From NCBI RefSeq assembly GCF_037042905.1, contig NC_087249.1, positions 8,738,001-8,802,000 of the forward strand: 64,000 nt of DNA, written 5' to 3'. The notes under the pieces were generated by a model, which did not search any database, was not told where the DNA came from, and saw only the letters and a list, made by a program, of their open reading frames with translations. This stretch comes from Lytechinus pictus (lineage: Eukaryota; Echinodermata; Echinoidea; Temnopleuroida; Toxopneustidae). Below are positions 33,639 to 46,009 of the stretch, one piece after another. The stretch's first letter is position 1. Each line of letters opens with the position of its first letter. A program made the position numbers and the translations under genes.

Positions 33639-36600
33639 GGGACGATCTCATGGTGGATAAGTTAAGAAAAAAAAATAAAAATAAAATGTAGATCATACAT
33701 TCAGTATTTTGTTCTTTGATCCCAGTGGTTTTTGACAAAGTGTAGAGTGTGACAATATGGCAATAGAATGATAACCCTACTTTGGTGAAAACCCCTTCAC
33801 CAAAATCTGTTTGGGCTTTTTTTAATCCAGAAATTATAGGTGAAGAATTATGTAGCTGATTAATGTGTGAGAGTCATCAATGGTTTTCATATCACAGATA
33901 ATGTGTCTCCTGTGAAATAATTTTTTTTAGTAAAGAAACCTTTTGTTTAATGTTCATCTGGTAACAATTAGATTCCTTCAAAATGTTGGGTGAATCATCA
34001 GTGATTTTACAAACTGGCACAAACCTTGGCTGGTCTCCAAATCACAATTTTGAGATAATCGCATTCAAAGTATCGGTGCTTTTCTAATGCTCATAAGTCA
34101 TAACTTCATGCTTTGAAAGAAAGCAGAAAGCTGGTTTGTGCCACTTTGTAATATTAAAGGAGGGGTACTCTTTAAATACAAATTTTGATCTGAAATTTGT
34201 TCATTTTATCTGTATAGTCAATGATGGACTTTCAGAATATTAATAAACTCAGTTTTGAAAATTTGACCAAAAATTAGGTTTGTGTTAGTTCGTAAAATCA
34301 CTGACGAAATGACGAGAACATAGTAGAGGGGAAATTATACCACGTTGGTACGATAGAATACTTTTATTGGTGTTCGAATCTTTTTGTAAAACAACCCAAG
34401 CTTCCTCCTTTGGCAAAATTTGACTAATAAAATTGCAAAGTGAGAAAGACATGGATGCATGTAAGTCATGCATTAATGAGACACTTCTGTTCAAGTTCAA
34501 AATGACAAGCATTTACACATGTTCCACTTTAATGTACAGTACGTATGAAAATTTAATTTTCTCAATTTGGAATGGGAAATGAAAGATCCGTGCTGCAATA
34601 TTTGACGTGCAAGCCGGGTTTTGGTGTACTACTAATGGGATTGATGCGACGGCCAGTCATGTAATTTTTAAAGTGCTATTTATAATGTAAAGCAGTCATC
34701 ATTAGTCTCTATCAGTATAAATGTGATGAATGGTTCATTACTGTGCCATAGCAAAATTTGCAATGCTTTTTAACCAAAGTTTTATACTATTACACTGCCT
34801 CTTGAAATGATTTAAAATTATTTTCTTAATCCCTGAAATCTGGTTTTCATTGATTATATTCATTCTTGTTTGATTATTGGTGTAAGTTTGTTGCTGTTGT
34901 AAAACAACACTTTATGAAGAAGCTTTAAAATAGATAAATGATTCAGCCTAATTGTAGGATCCGGTTGCTTGAATTGGTCTTTGCAAGGGAACTACTTCTG
35001 TATTGCTGATTTGTTATGAAATGCCATATTAAACAACTTGTCTTACATTATCAACATATGAGTTTATGTATTCATACAAACTGTTCTTTTTAATATAACT
35101 GTATAAACTTGTCATGATCCAGATCTATAAATAATTGTACATGCAATCTATGTATTTCTCAAAAGTTTAATGATAATTTTACAAACAGCACCCCATACAG
35201 CATTTCATAATAAATCAGCAATATGAAAGTCTGTCCCAAGAAAGGGCCCTCTCTTGATACTGGACCCAACTCTCTTGAATTGACAACAGTTCTTCCCTTG
35301 TTTAGAATCTTTTTGAGTAATCTTAATATTATTTACTTCGTCAAGCTTCCTTCGTTGGTTCTTTTAAGCTGTGAAACAGAATTTTATTTTTAATAGTATA
35401 GTATACAGTATCTCATGTTTTACAGAGATCATATATCCAAGATTATCCTGGGCATAAAACACAATAACTTCAGCAGTAATACATGTACTTTAAACACATC
35501 TTTTCCTTTTGTAAACTTTATGTTGCTTAAACCACTGCCCTTGTTATATACCCAGTATTCCAGTATTGCCATGGTAGTCACCATAATGGCAAAGTTACAA
35601 CAGTTGTAAGTCCTTTATGAAACGAGCCCCTTGTCTAAAGTTGTGGTTTAACCATGGAAAATCTATTGTGACAGGTATCTCTTACAGAACAAGTTCAATT
35701 ATCAGATCAAATGACACTCAAATCATTCATAACCGACTGTGAATAATTACTGAAATAGTTCTCTTCATCTTCATCTTCATGAGAGAATGAGCCAAGTAAA
35801 GATAGGAAACGTATAATGTAATTGAATTTTGAAATGTTTGGCTTCCCATAATTTCATGAAGAGTTTGACCATGGCCAAATTTAAACCAGAATTCAAGAGT
35901 ACAGGCCATGGACCATGGTCCATCAGACTTACCCTTACTTGGAATTCTGACGATTTCAGATGGTTTAGAATTACTGGTGTGATTTGTGTGTAATTATCCT
36001 CCATGGAAAACATTATTATAAAGCAAATTTACATCAATTAGAGTGCTTTGTGATTGTATATAATTTTCTTTAAGTTTTTAACTTTTATATGAATAAAAGG
36101 AGATGAGAAGAAATTCTAGAGACAGGGCTAAAAAGGAAACAGTTGTCTAGCAATCATCAAATTGGTATCTTTGTCAGTTGTAAATCTGGTTGCTTACTTC
36201 AAGATATCTTCTTGGTATCTTTAAAAGTGAGAGAAATTCCAATTTGTAGATATATGTCTGCTATACTTGTGTATGCCCTATTTTTTTTTAAGAATAGAAA
36301 TGATCAAGGCTGAAAGAATGTTTTTAAAGACAGGATTCTTTAATATCTGGGAATTATATGAAGCAGTGTTATGAATTTTCATGTGGCATAGTGGCAATCC
36401 CCTTATTTAAATTATATTTCTTATACAAGTAGACATTAATAATGGCTTTTGATATTATTTTACTGAAATATTTGATCAGCCGAATTTACCTTTGTAATTA
36501 TGTGCCATTTTATGAATTTAGGAGCATTTAGTGATGAGAACAATTATGTTACATTCCTAGTAGTAGTACATAAAGTACATAATTGTGATCAGAAATGTTT

Positions 36601-36907
36601 ACAAAACCTTAGAATTTTGGTTTCCGGCAATGAGACAAGCTATCACTTGTAGGTCTCATGTTACATTGTTCACCGATTTATCGCATGATGGCTTTCAATG
36701 ATTGATTTACACATTATGGCGAGTGCATTCAGATGTAAATAATGATCAATTGCCAAGTTTTGTGTAACAGCGTCCTGAGAAATGTTATCTCTCCTTAGCT
36801 TTGCTTTGGAAATAAATCTTCATTCAGATAGATGCGACTTCTTTCACTGCTACTAGTAGTCTAGTTCTAGATGATCTTAATTGAATTCTATTCTCACATC
36901 TGACGTA
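33639..36907. other. FBP 3' UTR / downstream flank
   Basis: AT-rich; contains AATAAA-type signals at 33674-33685 and several later ones, so the 3' UTR length cannot be set. A partial MITE edge (ATGAAACGAGCCCC) is at 35618-35632. No coding exon recognised. Confidence 0.5.
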
Positions 36908-37030
36908 ATCCTGTGCGTATGCCGAGCCGAGTGAGCGCGTTAAATCGAGAACCTGTACACCTAAACAAAAAATGTTCACTCAGACAGGTTCTTGGTTTTG
37001 CGTGCTCACACGGCTTGGGGTATGCACTGT
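36908..37030. repeat. ~120-bp imperfect hairpin
   Basis: Left arm GTGCGTATGCCGAGCCGAGT then CGAGAACCTGT; right arm ACAGGTTCTTGGTTTTGCGT then CGGCTTGGGGTATGCAC. Arms of about 45 bp pair with several mismatches around a 25-bp loop. Could be a tiny foldback element or a hairpin transcript; no evidence of expression. Confidence 0.75.
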
Positions 37031-40000
37031 ACATCGGATGCGAGAATAGAATTCAATTAAAATCTTCTAGAACTGGACTATGCTGCCAGCAGCAATCATT
37101 TGCTTAGAGTATGCTAAACCTTGAAATCAGTACAGTTTATGAATGCTGGATAGTTGTTGCCAAAGGCAGGGTAACGTATAACGTTCTTGCAGTATTTCAT
37201 GTCTATTTTGCCCGAAATTCATTGAATAAATGAAGATTAAATATCTAATCAGACCTGGTGGTATTGTGGTTATTTGGAATTTCATAGCATTCATACAGCA
37301 GTCTTTGTAGCTCATAGTATGATTGATTGATTTTTTTAATTGCTGTTGAATTCTCTTTCATGCAACATAATATTTTTCTCGTGAATTAATCTACATGGAT
37401 TTGGTCCTTAGGGAGTATTGCATCTTAGCCGATTGATTTGTTACAACTTTTCACACCTTTTTATCGCAAAAAAATTCCTTTCGTTTATTTCTATCTCTCT
37501 CTCTCCTCCCCTTTTATTAATACCTTCTCCCTTTTCTTTCTCACATCCCACCATCTGTATTGTCCTTTTGTATTGTTCTCTTTTTCTTGTTTCCCCCTCT
37601 CCCCACCCCCTTCTCTTTCCACTTTACTTTCCCTCTCACCCCCCCCCCCCACACACACCTTAATTCTCATCTCATTCTTTCTTTTTTCCTCTACATCTTC
37701 CAAAATGCAATGAATCAAAACAAAGAAAACACAGTTTGATCAGATCACCTTTCTTTTAGTTAGAGCATAGTAGAAATTTATTGCCCATGCCGATACCCTC
37801 CTGAGCAAAACACAAAATGAAAAAAAAATCAAATGACAAACAGAAATACTACAGCCACCGATGGGAAATTGGTGTATATGAAAATAAAATCTTTCTTGCT
37901 GCCATATCTTTCCGGATTCTAGCTTCGTGCTTTAAAGACAGCGTGATTTAGGCAGTGAACAGAATGCTAACATGGTCATCACTTACACATGAAATGATTT
38001 CAAAGACAGAGTATCTGCGGGCTATTCAACCTCGCATCTCAAAATCAAACAATTTTTAGGACAGTTCGCAAAAAGCTGTACTTAAAAAATATGGCAATGG
38101 TAGTAACCTTATTTGTCTGAAAATGGTCTTGTAATCCCTGTAGTAAACTCTAGGGAAAAAGGTTGCCACTGATGTCATTGCTATAAAAATAGACCCTACC
38201 TGAGCTGTCCTCAAATTTGTTTTTTTTTCTTTGTGGAAGGGTGTTTGAACAGTCAATCAATGATGGCAATTATTTCATATTTTTTCTTGTGCAAATTAAA
38301 TGACAATCCAATAATTTTGAAATTCTATCAGAAATGGAAGAGATTTTGTTTTCTACTTTCAAACAAAACACTGAAAGAAAAACAAATCTTGGCCCTATTT
38401 CATTAGCACAGATCAAACAAGTGAAGGGAATGTAAGACAAATGTGCTCTCAACAAGTCGTCTGTTTTAGAGGACCTAAACATGTGTGTCCTAAAACTTGG
38501 TCAATGATGCACAAAAATAAAAGGGATTTACTAGACCTCTGTTTGGGATAGTGGTGGATATAATGCAAGACAATTTCCACTTGCATACAAAATAGAAAGA
38601 ACAAAATTTTGCCCTGTTTCCAAGTTCTTGTTACCAATAACAAAGGAAATCTCAGAAAAAAAAGTGCTCTCAACTAATTGTGTTGCCTTATCCTCATGTA
38701 GTATTATAGTAGTAGTAGACACATGATACTGCCAAAATCAAATATCTGTAATACACATCTCAAGATTCACATCAAATAATTAACATAATTGTTTATAATT
38801 GTTAATTAAATTTTCTTAAAGGATGAAGAAACCTCACTTCCATGAAAAAAAAAATTTGTAGAAAGAGATCGATTGGATTCGGTATCCACAGTGATCTAAA
38901 TATTTAGTTATGTTAAGTACAATTTCGTGTTACGCTTTCCTACAAGTAAAAGAAATGTTCACCATGCATATCAGAGAGAATATTCATATATCAGTAAAAT
39001 CTTATAATTCAGTATTTGATTTTTTTTTAATATTGACATTTGTTGATTAACACTGCCCCTTTTCAACAATGTAACTTTAAATCAGAGAGACTTACAAAAA
39101 CCTGGAAAACGACACAAAAAAGTTATAGAAACAGACCAAACAAATACGTTGGTAAAATAAATCAATCTCTGTACACAAAGACGTCATATTTAGCGAGAGT
39201 ATAGAATGTTAAAGGTTTATGAAAACAAGGAAAATTGCTTTGTTTTTCTCTTCAAATTACACGGGTGTATAAGTGAAAAATACGCTAGTGCATGACAGAT
39301 TTTGCACTGAACTTAGCCTTTTAAAACACAAATGCTCAAAACAAATGTGGGGATTGAGACTGAAAAATTGCATTAAAAAAATTATATTACGTCATGAATA
39401 AAAGTCATCAATCAATAAATCTTGTGTTGAGAATCCTATTTTGTCTTCGTAAAGAAAATTGTGAACACTATAAATTGAAATGTAGAATCAGGTTGTATAT
39501 AAAACAAGAGGATAAAAATATGAATGTTACTTCATCAATTTATGAAAAAAAATATGAACAAAAGTCTGCATCAGAAATGTCACCAGCTGAACAACATATA
39601 TTCAAAATATTTTCATAAGTTCGCCAACACGCATGATTTCTTTTAATTGTCCAATTTCATGGCATAATTATTCACAGATTCATAATCAAAAGTAAACCAT
39701 TTCAAAGTGCTCTTGTATGTGGACAAGTGTCAAAACACTCGGGGCAATGAGTAATAAAATTTGACATTGCATACAATTTACTGTACACTGTTTTAATGTA
39801 AATGTACATTTGTGTACTAGCTTACACAAGTATGGGCTAATACAGTATCAATATCTGGACATTGGAGACAAGTTTGCTTCAGAATGTTGAATATGCAGAG
39901 GCATATATAAATCAGAAAATAAAATTGTTAATTAATTATAAGAATCACACACACACAACAACAAAATTAAATGTCCAATTCAGGCATTCATACCCATTTT

Positions 40001-41174
40001 TTTAAAGACTGCCCAACAAGCAAACTCTTCATACTCAAATTGTTTTTTAAAAAGAGAGAAAATAATTTTTTTGTGAAAAATGCAGTTCAAACCTTAAGAT
40101 CCAGATGAAAGGCTTGAATTGGTTAGACCAACTTAACCTTTCAAATATAATGAAATGACTTTTCATAATCCAATCACTTTCTTCTTTGCATTGTACTAAT
40201 TTTGTATATGTTTAGAATATATTTTAAATATGTTAAATCTGTTTGAATATATTTTCATTTCTGAAAATTTCTCATTTCTCCCGTTGAGCAGTTTGTATGA
40301 CAGTCTGGTCTTAACATTGATTACAGATCCCAAATGATAACATGTTATGGCAGCGCAGATCAACATCATTGTTTCTCAGTCTAACATAGCTTCCATTTAC
40401 AAGTGCATACAGAGACATAATTTAGCGCTCAAAGAATACACAGTCCTTTCAATAATTAAAATGCAATAAAAAGATTAAAAACTATCATGATACTAGTATA
40501 ATGTCAAGATTGCAACTGTCCGCAATTCAGCAACAAAAAAACATTACTTCTCTTCCTCTTTCCTCGCACGTTAAACTTTGTTTGAAAGACTAACTGTAAA
40601 TATATGAAGACTTAGTCATTTATCATCATCCTATGATATCTAAATACATGTTAGGAAAACACCCCCATGCACTTTACATTCTATGCATTATGCAATATAA
40701 TATATTTATACAATTTACATCACTTCAAAACAAACATAACTATATACAAGGAGGATTGTAGAAAATATATACAAATCGCTACTTAAAGATAATTAAACTA
40801 TGTCAAGCAAGCCAAAGCATTGCTTCATAGCTCTATATAAAGTACTACTGACTGGACATGTTATGTACTTACAAACTTTGGTTAAATTGTGCACAGAGAT
40901 CGGTATATTTTCTTGAAACTTGCTACGTTTGCACACATATGCTGAGCATATTCAATAAATATATATGTATATAAATAACATTCAAGTTTGATGCATAGAT
41001 GAGAGAGATTAATAAAAACAACTCTAAAATTTGACAATTTCATAATAAAGACAATGTTTTTTTTACTTACTGGAACGCATATGTGAATAGAATACATCTT
41101 ATCACAAAATCTTGAATGAAGCATTTGACCAAGTTCTCTACACTTTCCATTTTTAAATAAATACTTGGAAATAT
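37031..41174. other. AT-rich intergenic stretch
   Basis: A C/T-rich tract with a C-run lies at 37490-37690. Otherwise plain AT-rich DNA without recognisable exons or bounded repeats. Part may be 3' UTR of the exchanger gene, which ends at 45890 on the minus strand, but no signal proves this. Confidence 0.45.
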
Positions 41175-41402
41175 AATTACTCATAAATGGCAATAATATC
41201 CATAGGCAGCTACCAGCATTATACCAAGCATTCCGGCGACTGACTGGAATACTCCCCAGGGAGTGGAGGATGTGCACACACTGTGTGCGGGAATGACTGA
41301 TTGAATCCGATGACCGGGGTAATAATATATCTGTAAAGCGCTTAGACACGTCGTTCCGATGTATTAAGCGCTATATAAAAAATGGATTATTATTATTATT
41401 AT
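41175..41402 (+). mobile_element. SINE-like retroposon (copy 1), tail shared with L2/CR1-like LINE
   Basis: Body CGACTGACTGGAATACTCCC then GAGGATGTG and TGTGTGCGGGAATGACTGA; tail TGTATTAAGCGCTATATAAA then (ATT)n. The body matches the minus strand of 46741-46990. The tail matches the end of the LINE at 29190-29237. The 5' end is short relative to copy 2, so it is probably truncated. Confidence 0.82.
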
Positions 41403-41765
41403 AATTTCATAAGGGTAATTTTCAGCAATGAAAAATAAACTGTAATCTTAATGTACTATTTTCTCACCATTTTCATAATTCCTATAAATAGTATTTTTTT
41501 CATTAGTTCCAAGCTGACAGATAAAAATCATTTTCATAAAATAATGATGATATCCAAAATTTTCACATTAAAATTCTAATGTTGGAGAGAGATTTAGCTT
41601 CGGATGTCTTAACACGGTGAAGACACGAAGAGAAAAGAGGAAGTAACGTGGCCGTGATTGATCAACTAGGCGTAATGCTCGGGTCAGGGAGATGGATCAC
41701 CGCGCAAGAAATTTTGTGTGTGTTGTTTTTGGTTTAATCATTCATCAGAATGAATAGCATATTTT

Positions 41766-42352
41766 AAGGGATATATCCCAGTTATTAAAATAAATTTACA
41801 TATTTAATTTATGTTTTTAGAAAGTAGAGAAGTGTAATGATTTATTATATAGCTGGAGACACCAAGTCGATTTGAGAAATATAATTGAGAAATTCCACAC
41901 AAACATAATACTGACAATTTCATCAAATTTGAATACAAAATGAGAAAGTTATGGTCTCTTTATATTTTATTTTTTCACATTATAGTTGCATGGACAACAA
42001 AATTAGAATGCGAGTGAGGGGCAGCTCATGATGTCATACTTTCACCATATATTTTGTATTTAAAAGAATCAAAATCTTCATTATCCTACCTTTTTTAGGT
42101 ATATAAATATGAAAATAATTAAGAAAGTAAAATATTTGATATTCGATATATTAATATAGAAATAGTGAGTGTGTGATGTCATAATTCCCCTAATTATGTT
42201 GTACATATAACTCATTGTAAAACATAAGCAAAACATGAAAATGCCAAAACCTTTCTAATCCTACATCTGATTTCGATGAAATTTTCAATAATATGCTCAT
42301 GGGATTTTCCTCTGCTCATTCAAATCAAATTGATGTTGGGGTGGATTTGGCA
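41766..42352. mobile_element. Decayed foldback MITE
   Basis: Inverted blocks: GAGAAATTCCACACAAAC / CTGACAATTTCATCAAATTT on the left answered by TTCGATGAAATTTTCAATAA and CATGGGATTTTCCTC on the right. Two ATGATGTCAT-like centres near 42030 and 42175. Resembles the 11612-12196 family in plan but not closely in sequence. Confidence 0.6.
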
Positions 42353-43495
42353 TTTAAAAAAATCGACAGTTTTACAAGCAACATGGACTAATTGAAACAA
42401 CCTAATTTGGCTTAAATGATTTGTTTTCAAACAAAAGGTAAACCTGACTATATTTGATAATACATCTTCAAGTATGAAGGTTTATAATACCATAAATGAA
42501 AAAGCACAGTGACAACTTAAGCTTATTTAATTTCAACATTTTCAAAACCAAGAAAATTCTTGTAAAAGTACATATACATGTAACTCACAAAATATATATC
42601 ATGATAATGCAATAAATTTCTTCAAAACATCTGCTATTTATACATTGCTTTCTAGAAGACTATGTGAATCATTTTGATTAATAAGGCAGATAGAGTGTGT
42701 TATACACATTATTTACATGTCATACATTTTTCAGTTATTCATCAAAACTTCTTTTTTTTTCAAATCAACATACTCGTTCTACATTACCTTCTCTATAATT
42801 CTTAAAAATCTGTCCCATTATCTTGTTTAGAACTTGTCAGCAGCTACATATTTGCTTCACTTCATGACATGTCACCTTTGATATTTGATTTATAACAAAA
42901 TTAAAAACCATTATGGCTTTCCGTACTATCACAGGAGAATAAACAAACATAAAGTTGCACTGCTTTATGCGTTTTTTTATCCATTTCCTAGAATATCTCA
43001 GCAAAATAATCAAAACTCAATTTCTTAAATACATTATCTATTCAAATAAGTAAATGGATTTCAGAGACAGGGATTTGTTGTACTAAAGTGTATCTATGAT
43101 ATCTCAACTGGAATGTCATATCTCACTATACAAGTTCAATACCTATGCAGGGCATATTTCAATATCATCTAAATAAACACCTTATTTTATGTCATATTGG
43201 AGGAATCATCAGATAGAGTACAATTTATTCACTTAAAAATGGAATGTTTCGAAAAGACAAAAAACAAATATTCACACAGAGGAATTAAAAATATTCAGAA
43301 AAATAAAACTGCAACAGCACACATGGATGATGTCATAATAGAGATAAGATGCAAAGTAGTATACGAGCAGGCTCTGAAAAAAATAATGATTCGCAGTTTT
43401 CTAGTTTGCATAACATGAAATGTCTTACCATGAATTGGTTTGGCAATGATAATACATGTAGCTTTCCATTTTAGGACACTAACTGCCAATGGCTA
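42353..43495. other. AT-rich intergenic stretch
   Basis: No exon, RNA gene or bounded repeat recognised. Confidence 0.5.
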
Positions 43496-44680
43496 TATGG
43501 TGGTTGGATGGATATACAAAGGAGCAGAATTTTGCAAAATGATTTTAAGGGGAATCCAGATACCTTTGAAGAGGTGGTACTCTATGCTGGGAAATCGGAT
43601 AGGGGTTTAAGTGGATTCATTTTGATTGTCCTGTGTTTATCAATGATATCATGTTGTATTAGATTTTGGGTTTCATTTAACTTTTAGGTTATCTGTATTC
43701 TCCCTAAAGATACCTTTTGGGAGAATCAAGATATCTTTAGGGAGAATCCAGATACCTTTAGGGAGAATCCAGATACCTTTAGGGAGAATCCATATACCTT
43801 TAGGGAGAATCCAGATACCTTTAGGGAGAATCCATATACCTTTAGGGAGAATCCAGATACTTTAAGGGAGAACCCAGATACTTTGAGGAAGAATCCAGAT
43901 ACTTTTAGGGAGAACCCTGATACCTTTAGGGAGAATCCCGATACCTTTAGGGAGAATCCCGATGCCTTTAGGGAGAATCCAGATACCTTTAGGGAGAATC
44001 CAGATAATATTAGGGAGAATCCAGATACCATTAGGGATAATCCAGATACCATTAGGGAGAATCCATATACCTTTAGGGAGAACCCAAATACCTTTAGGGA
44101 GAATCCAGATACCATTAGGGAGAATCCAGATACCATTAGGGAGAATCCATATACCTTTAGGGAGAACCCAAATACCTTTAGGGAGAATCCAGATACCATT
44201 AGGGAGAATCCAGATACCTTTAGGGAGAATCCAGATACCATTAGGGAGAATCCATATACCTTTAGGGAGAACCCAAATACCTTTAGGGAGAATCCAGATA
44301 CCATTAGGGAGAATCCAGATACCATTAGGGAGAATCCAGATACCATTAGGGAGAATCCATATACCTTTAGGGAGAACCCAAATACCTTTAGGGAGAATCC
44401 AGATATCTTTATTGAAAATCCAGTTGACTTTAGGGAGAATCCATATTACTTGAGGGAAAAGACAGTGCGAAGATTATTTCCAATCTGATTCTACCACCAT
44501 TAGCCATGGAATGCCATCCTCAATCTGTTTTTATTCCGATCACGAATTACAGGTATATCAATAAACATTCCTTTGTAAGTTCAGAGGTCAGTCTGCTTTG
44601 CATATTAACAGGTTAGTCTTGGACATCAATGAACCCTCATCAGTGTCAGTTCCATCATCTTTAAAACAGCTCCAACCACA
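43496..44680 (+). repeat. Tandem duplication, copy 1 (1185 bp) with 21-bp minisatellite
   Basis: Begins TATGGTGGTTGGATGGATAT and ends CAGCTCCAACCACA, immediately followed by the same start. From about 43722 to 44460 it is an array of ~35 units of 21 bp built on GGGAGAATCCAGATACC with TTTA or ATTA between. Because 21 is a multiple of 3 and the units lack stops, long artefactual frames exist on both strands. Confidence 0.93.
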
Positions 44681-45718
44681 TATGGTGGTTGGATGGATAT
44701 ACAAAGGAGCAGAATTTTGCAAAATGATTTTAAGGGGAATCCAGATACCTTTGAAGAGGTGGTACTCTATGCTGGGAAATCGGATAGGGGTTTAAGTGGA
44801 TTCATTTTGATTGTCCTGTGTTTATCAATGATATCATGTTGTATTAGATTTTGGGTTTCATTTAACTTTTAGGTTATCTGTATTCTCCCTAAAGATACCT
44901 TTTGGGAGAATCAAGATATCTTTAGGGAGAATCCAGATACCTTTAGGGAGAATCCAGATACCTTTAGGGAGAATCCAGATACTTTAAGGGAGAACCCAGA
45001 TACTTTGAGGAAGAATCCAGATACTTTTAGGGAGAACCCTGATACCTTTAGGGAGAATCCCGATACCTTTAGGGAGAATCCCGATGCCTTTAGGGAGAAT
45101 CCAGATACCTTTAGGGAGAATCCAGATAATATTAGGGAGAATCCAGATACCATTAGGGATAATCCAGATACCATTAGGGAGAATCCATATACCTTTAGGG
45201 AGAACCCAAATACCTTTAGGGAGAATCCAGATACCATTAGGGAGAATCCAGATACCTTTAGGGAGAATCCAGATACCATTAGGGAGAATCCATATACCTT
45301 TAGGGAGAACCCAAATACCTTTAGGGAGAATCCAGATACCATTAGGGAGAATCCAGATACCATTAGGGAGAATCCAGATACCATTAGGGAGAATCCATAT
45401 ACCTTTAGGGAGAACCCAAATACCTTTAGGGAGAATCCAGATATCTTTATTGAAAATCCAGTTGACTTTAGGGAGAATCCATATTACTTGAGGGAAAAGA
45501 CAGTGCGAAGATTATTTCCAATCTGATTCTACCACCATTAGCCATGGAATGCCATCCTCAATCTGTTTTTATTCCGATCACGAATTACAGGTATATCAAT
45601 AAACATTCCTTTGTAAGTTCAGAGGTCAGTCTGCTTTGCATATTAACAGGTTAGTCTTGGACATCAATGAACCCTCATCAGTGTCAGTTCCATCATCTTT
45701 AAAACAGCTCCAACCACA
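44681..45718 (+). repeat. Tandem duplication, copy 2 (1038 bp) with 21-bp minisatellite
   Basis: Near-identical to copy 1 throughout, including the unique 430 bp outside the array, but 147 bp shorter, exactly seven 21-bp units. Array about 44907-45490. Ends 170 bp beyond the exchanger stop codon on the gene's 3' side. Confidence 0.93.
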
Positions 45719-45824
45719 TCTGCAACATGGTTGCAGATGTTATCTCCGTGCTTATCATCAGGATTGTCTGCTGGTGATGGTCTAATTCTAATTTCTAATG
45801 TCCTCTCTGCAGCATTTCTTGGAT

Positions 45825-45888
45825 GACCTTCTCATCAACCTTACTTGGTGACCTCTGGTTGACCTCTTGCTGACCTTTGTAGTTGACC
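45825..45888 (-). repeat. AGGTCA-rich tract just after the exchanger stop
   Basis: On the coding (minus) strand AGGTCA occurs four times at 10-13 bp spacing right after the stop codon (plus strand TGACCTCTGGTTGACC and continuation). Likely a short decayed minisatellite in the 3' UTR; the motif equals a nuclear-receptor half site. Confidence 0.6.
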
Positions 45889-45889
45889 T

Positions 45890-46009
45890 TTAGATGATAC
45901 GGTATGACCTGAGGGATGCAACGGTGATGTATACAACCCAGAGGAGGCAGAGAAAGAATCCAGTCAACCACTTGGTCACCTTTTTACCCCCTAACTCACC
46001 TCCAACAAT
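45890..46009 (-). CDS. SLC8A: NCX exon n with stop
   Basis: [20 protein letters not shown] to SLRSYRII then TAA (45890-45892 on the plus strand). Last membrane helix and C-terminus, matching the GGELGG...SLEAYC end of vertebrate NCX. Confidence 0.97.
   Translation of the reverse strand: MVGGELGGKKVTKWLTGFFLCLLWVVYITVASLRSYRII

Noticed and set aside
40882-41349. 155-codon minus-strand frame
   Set aside because: Half of it overlaps the SINE-like repeat and the rest has no recognisable domain or splice context.
43726-45526. Long open frames of RENPDTF-type or SLKVSGF-type heptapeptides on both strands
   Set aside because: They follow from a 21-bp minisatellite without stop codons; every frame is open and no start, splice or domain context supports translation.
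43496-45718. CRISPR-like array
   Set aside because: Regular 21-bp repetition without unique spacers in a eukaryotic genome; it is a minisatellite.
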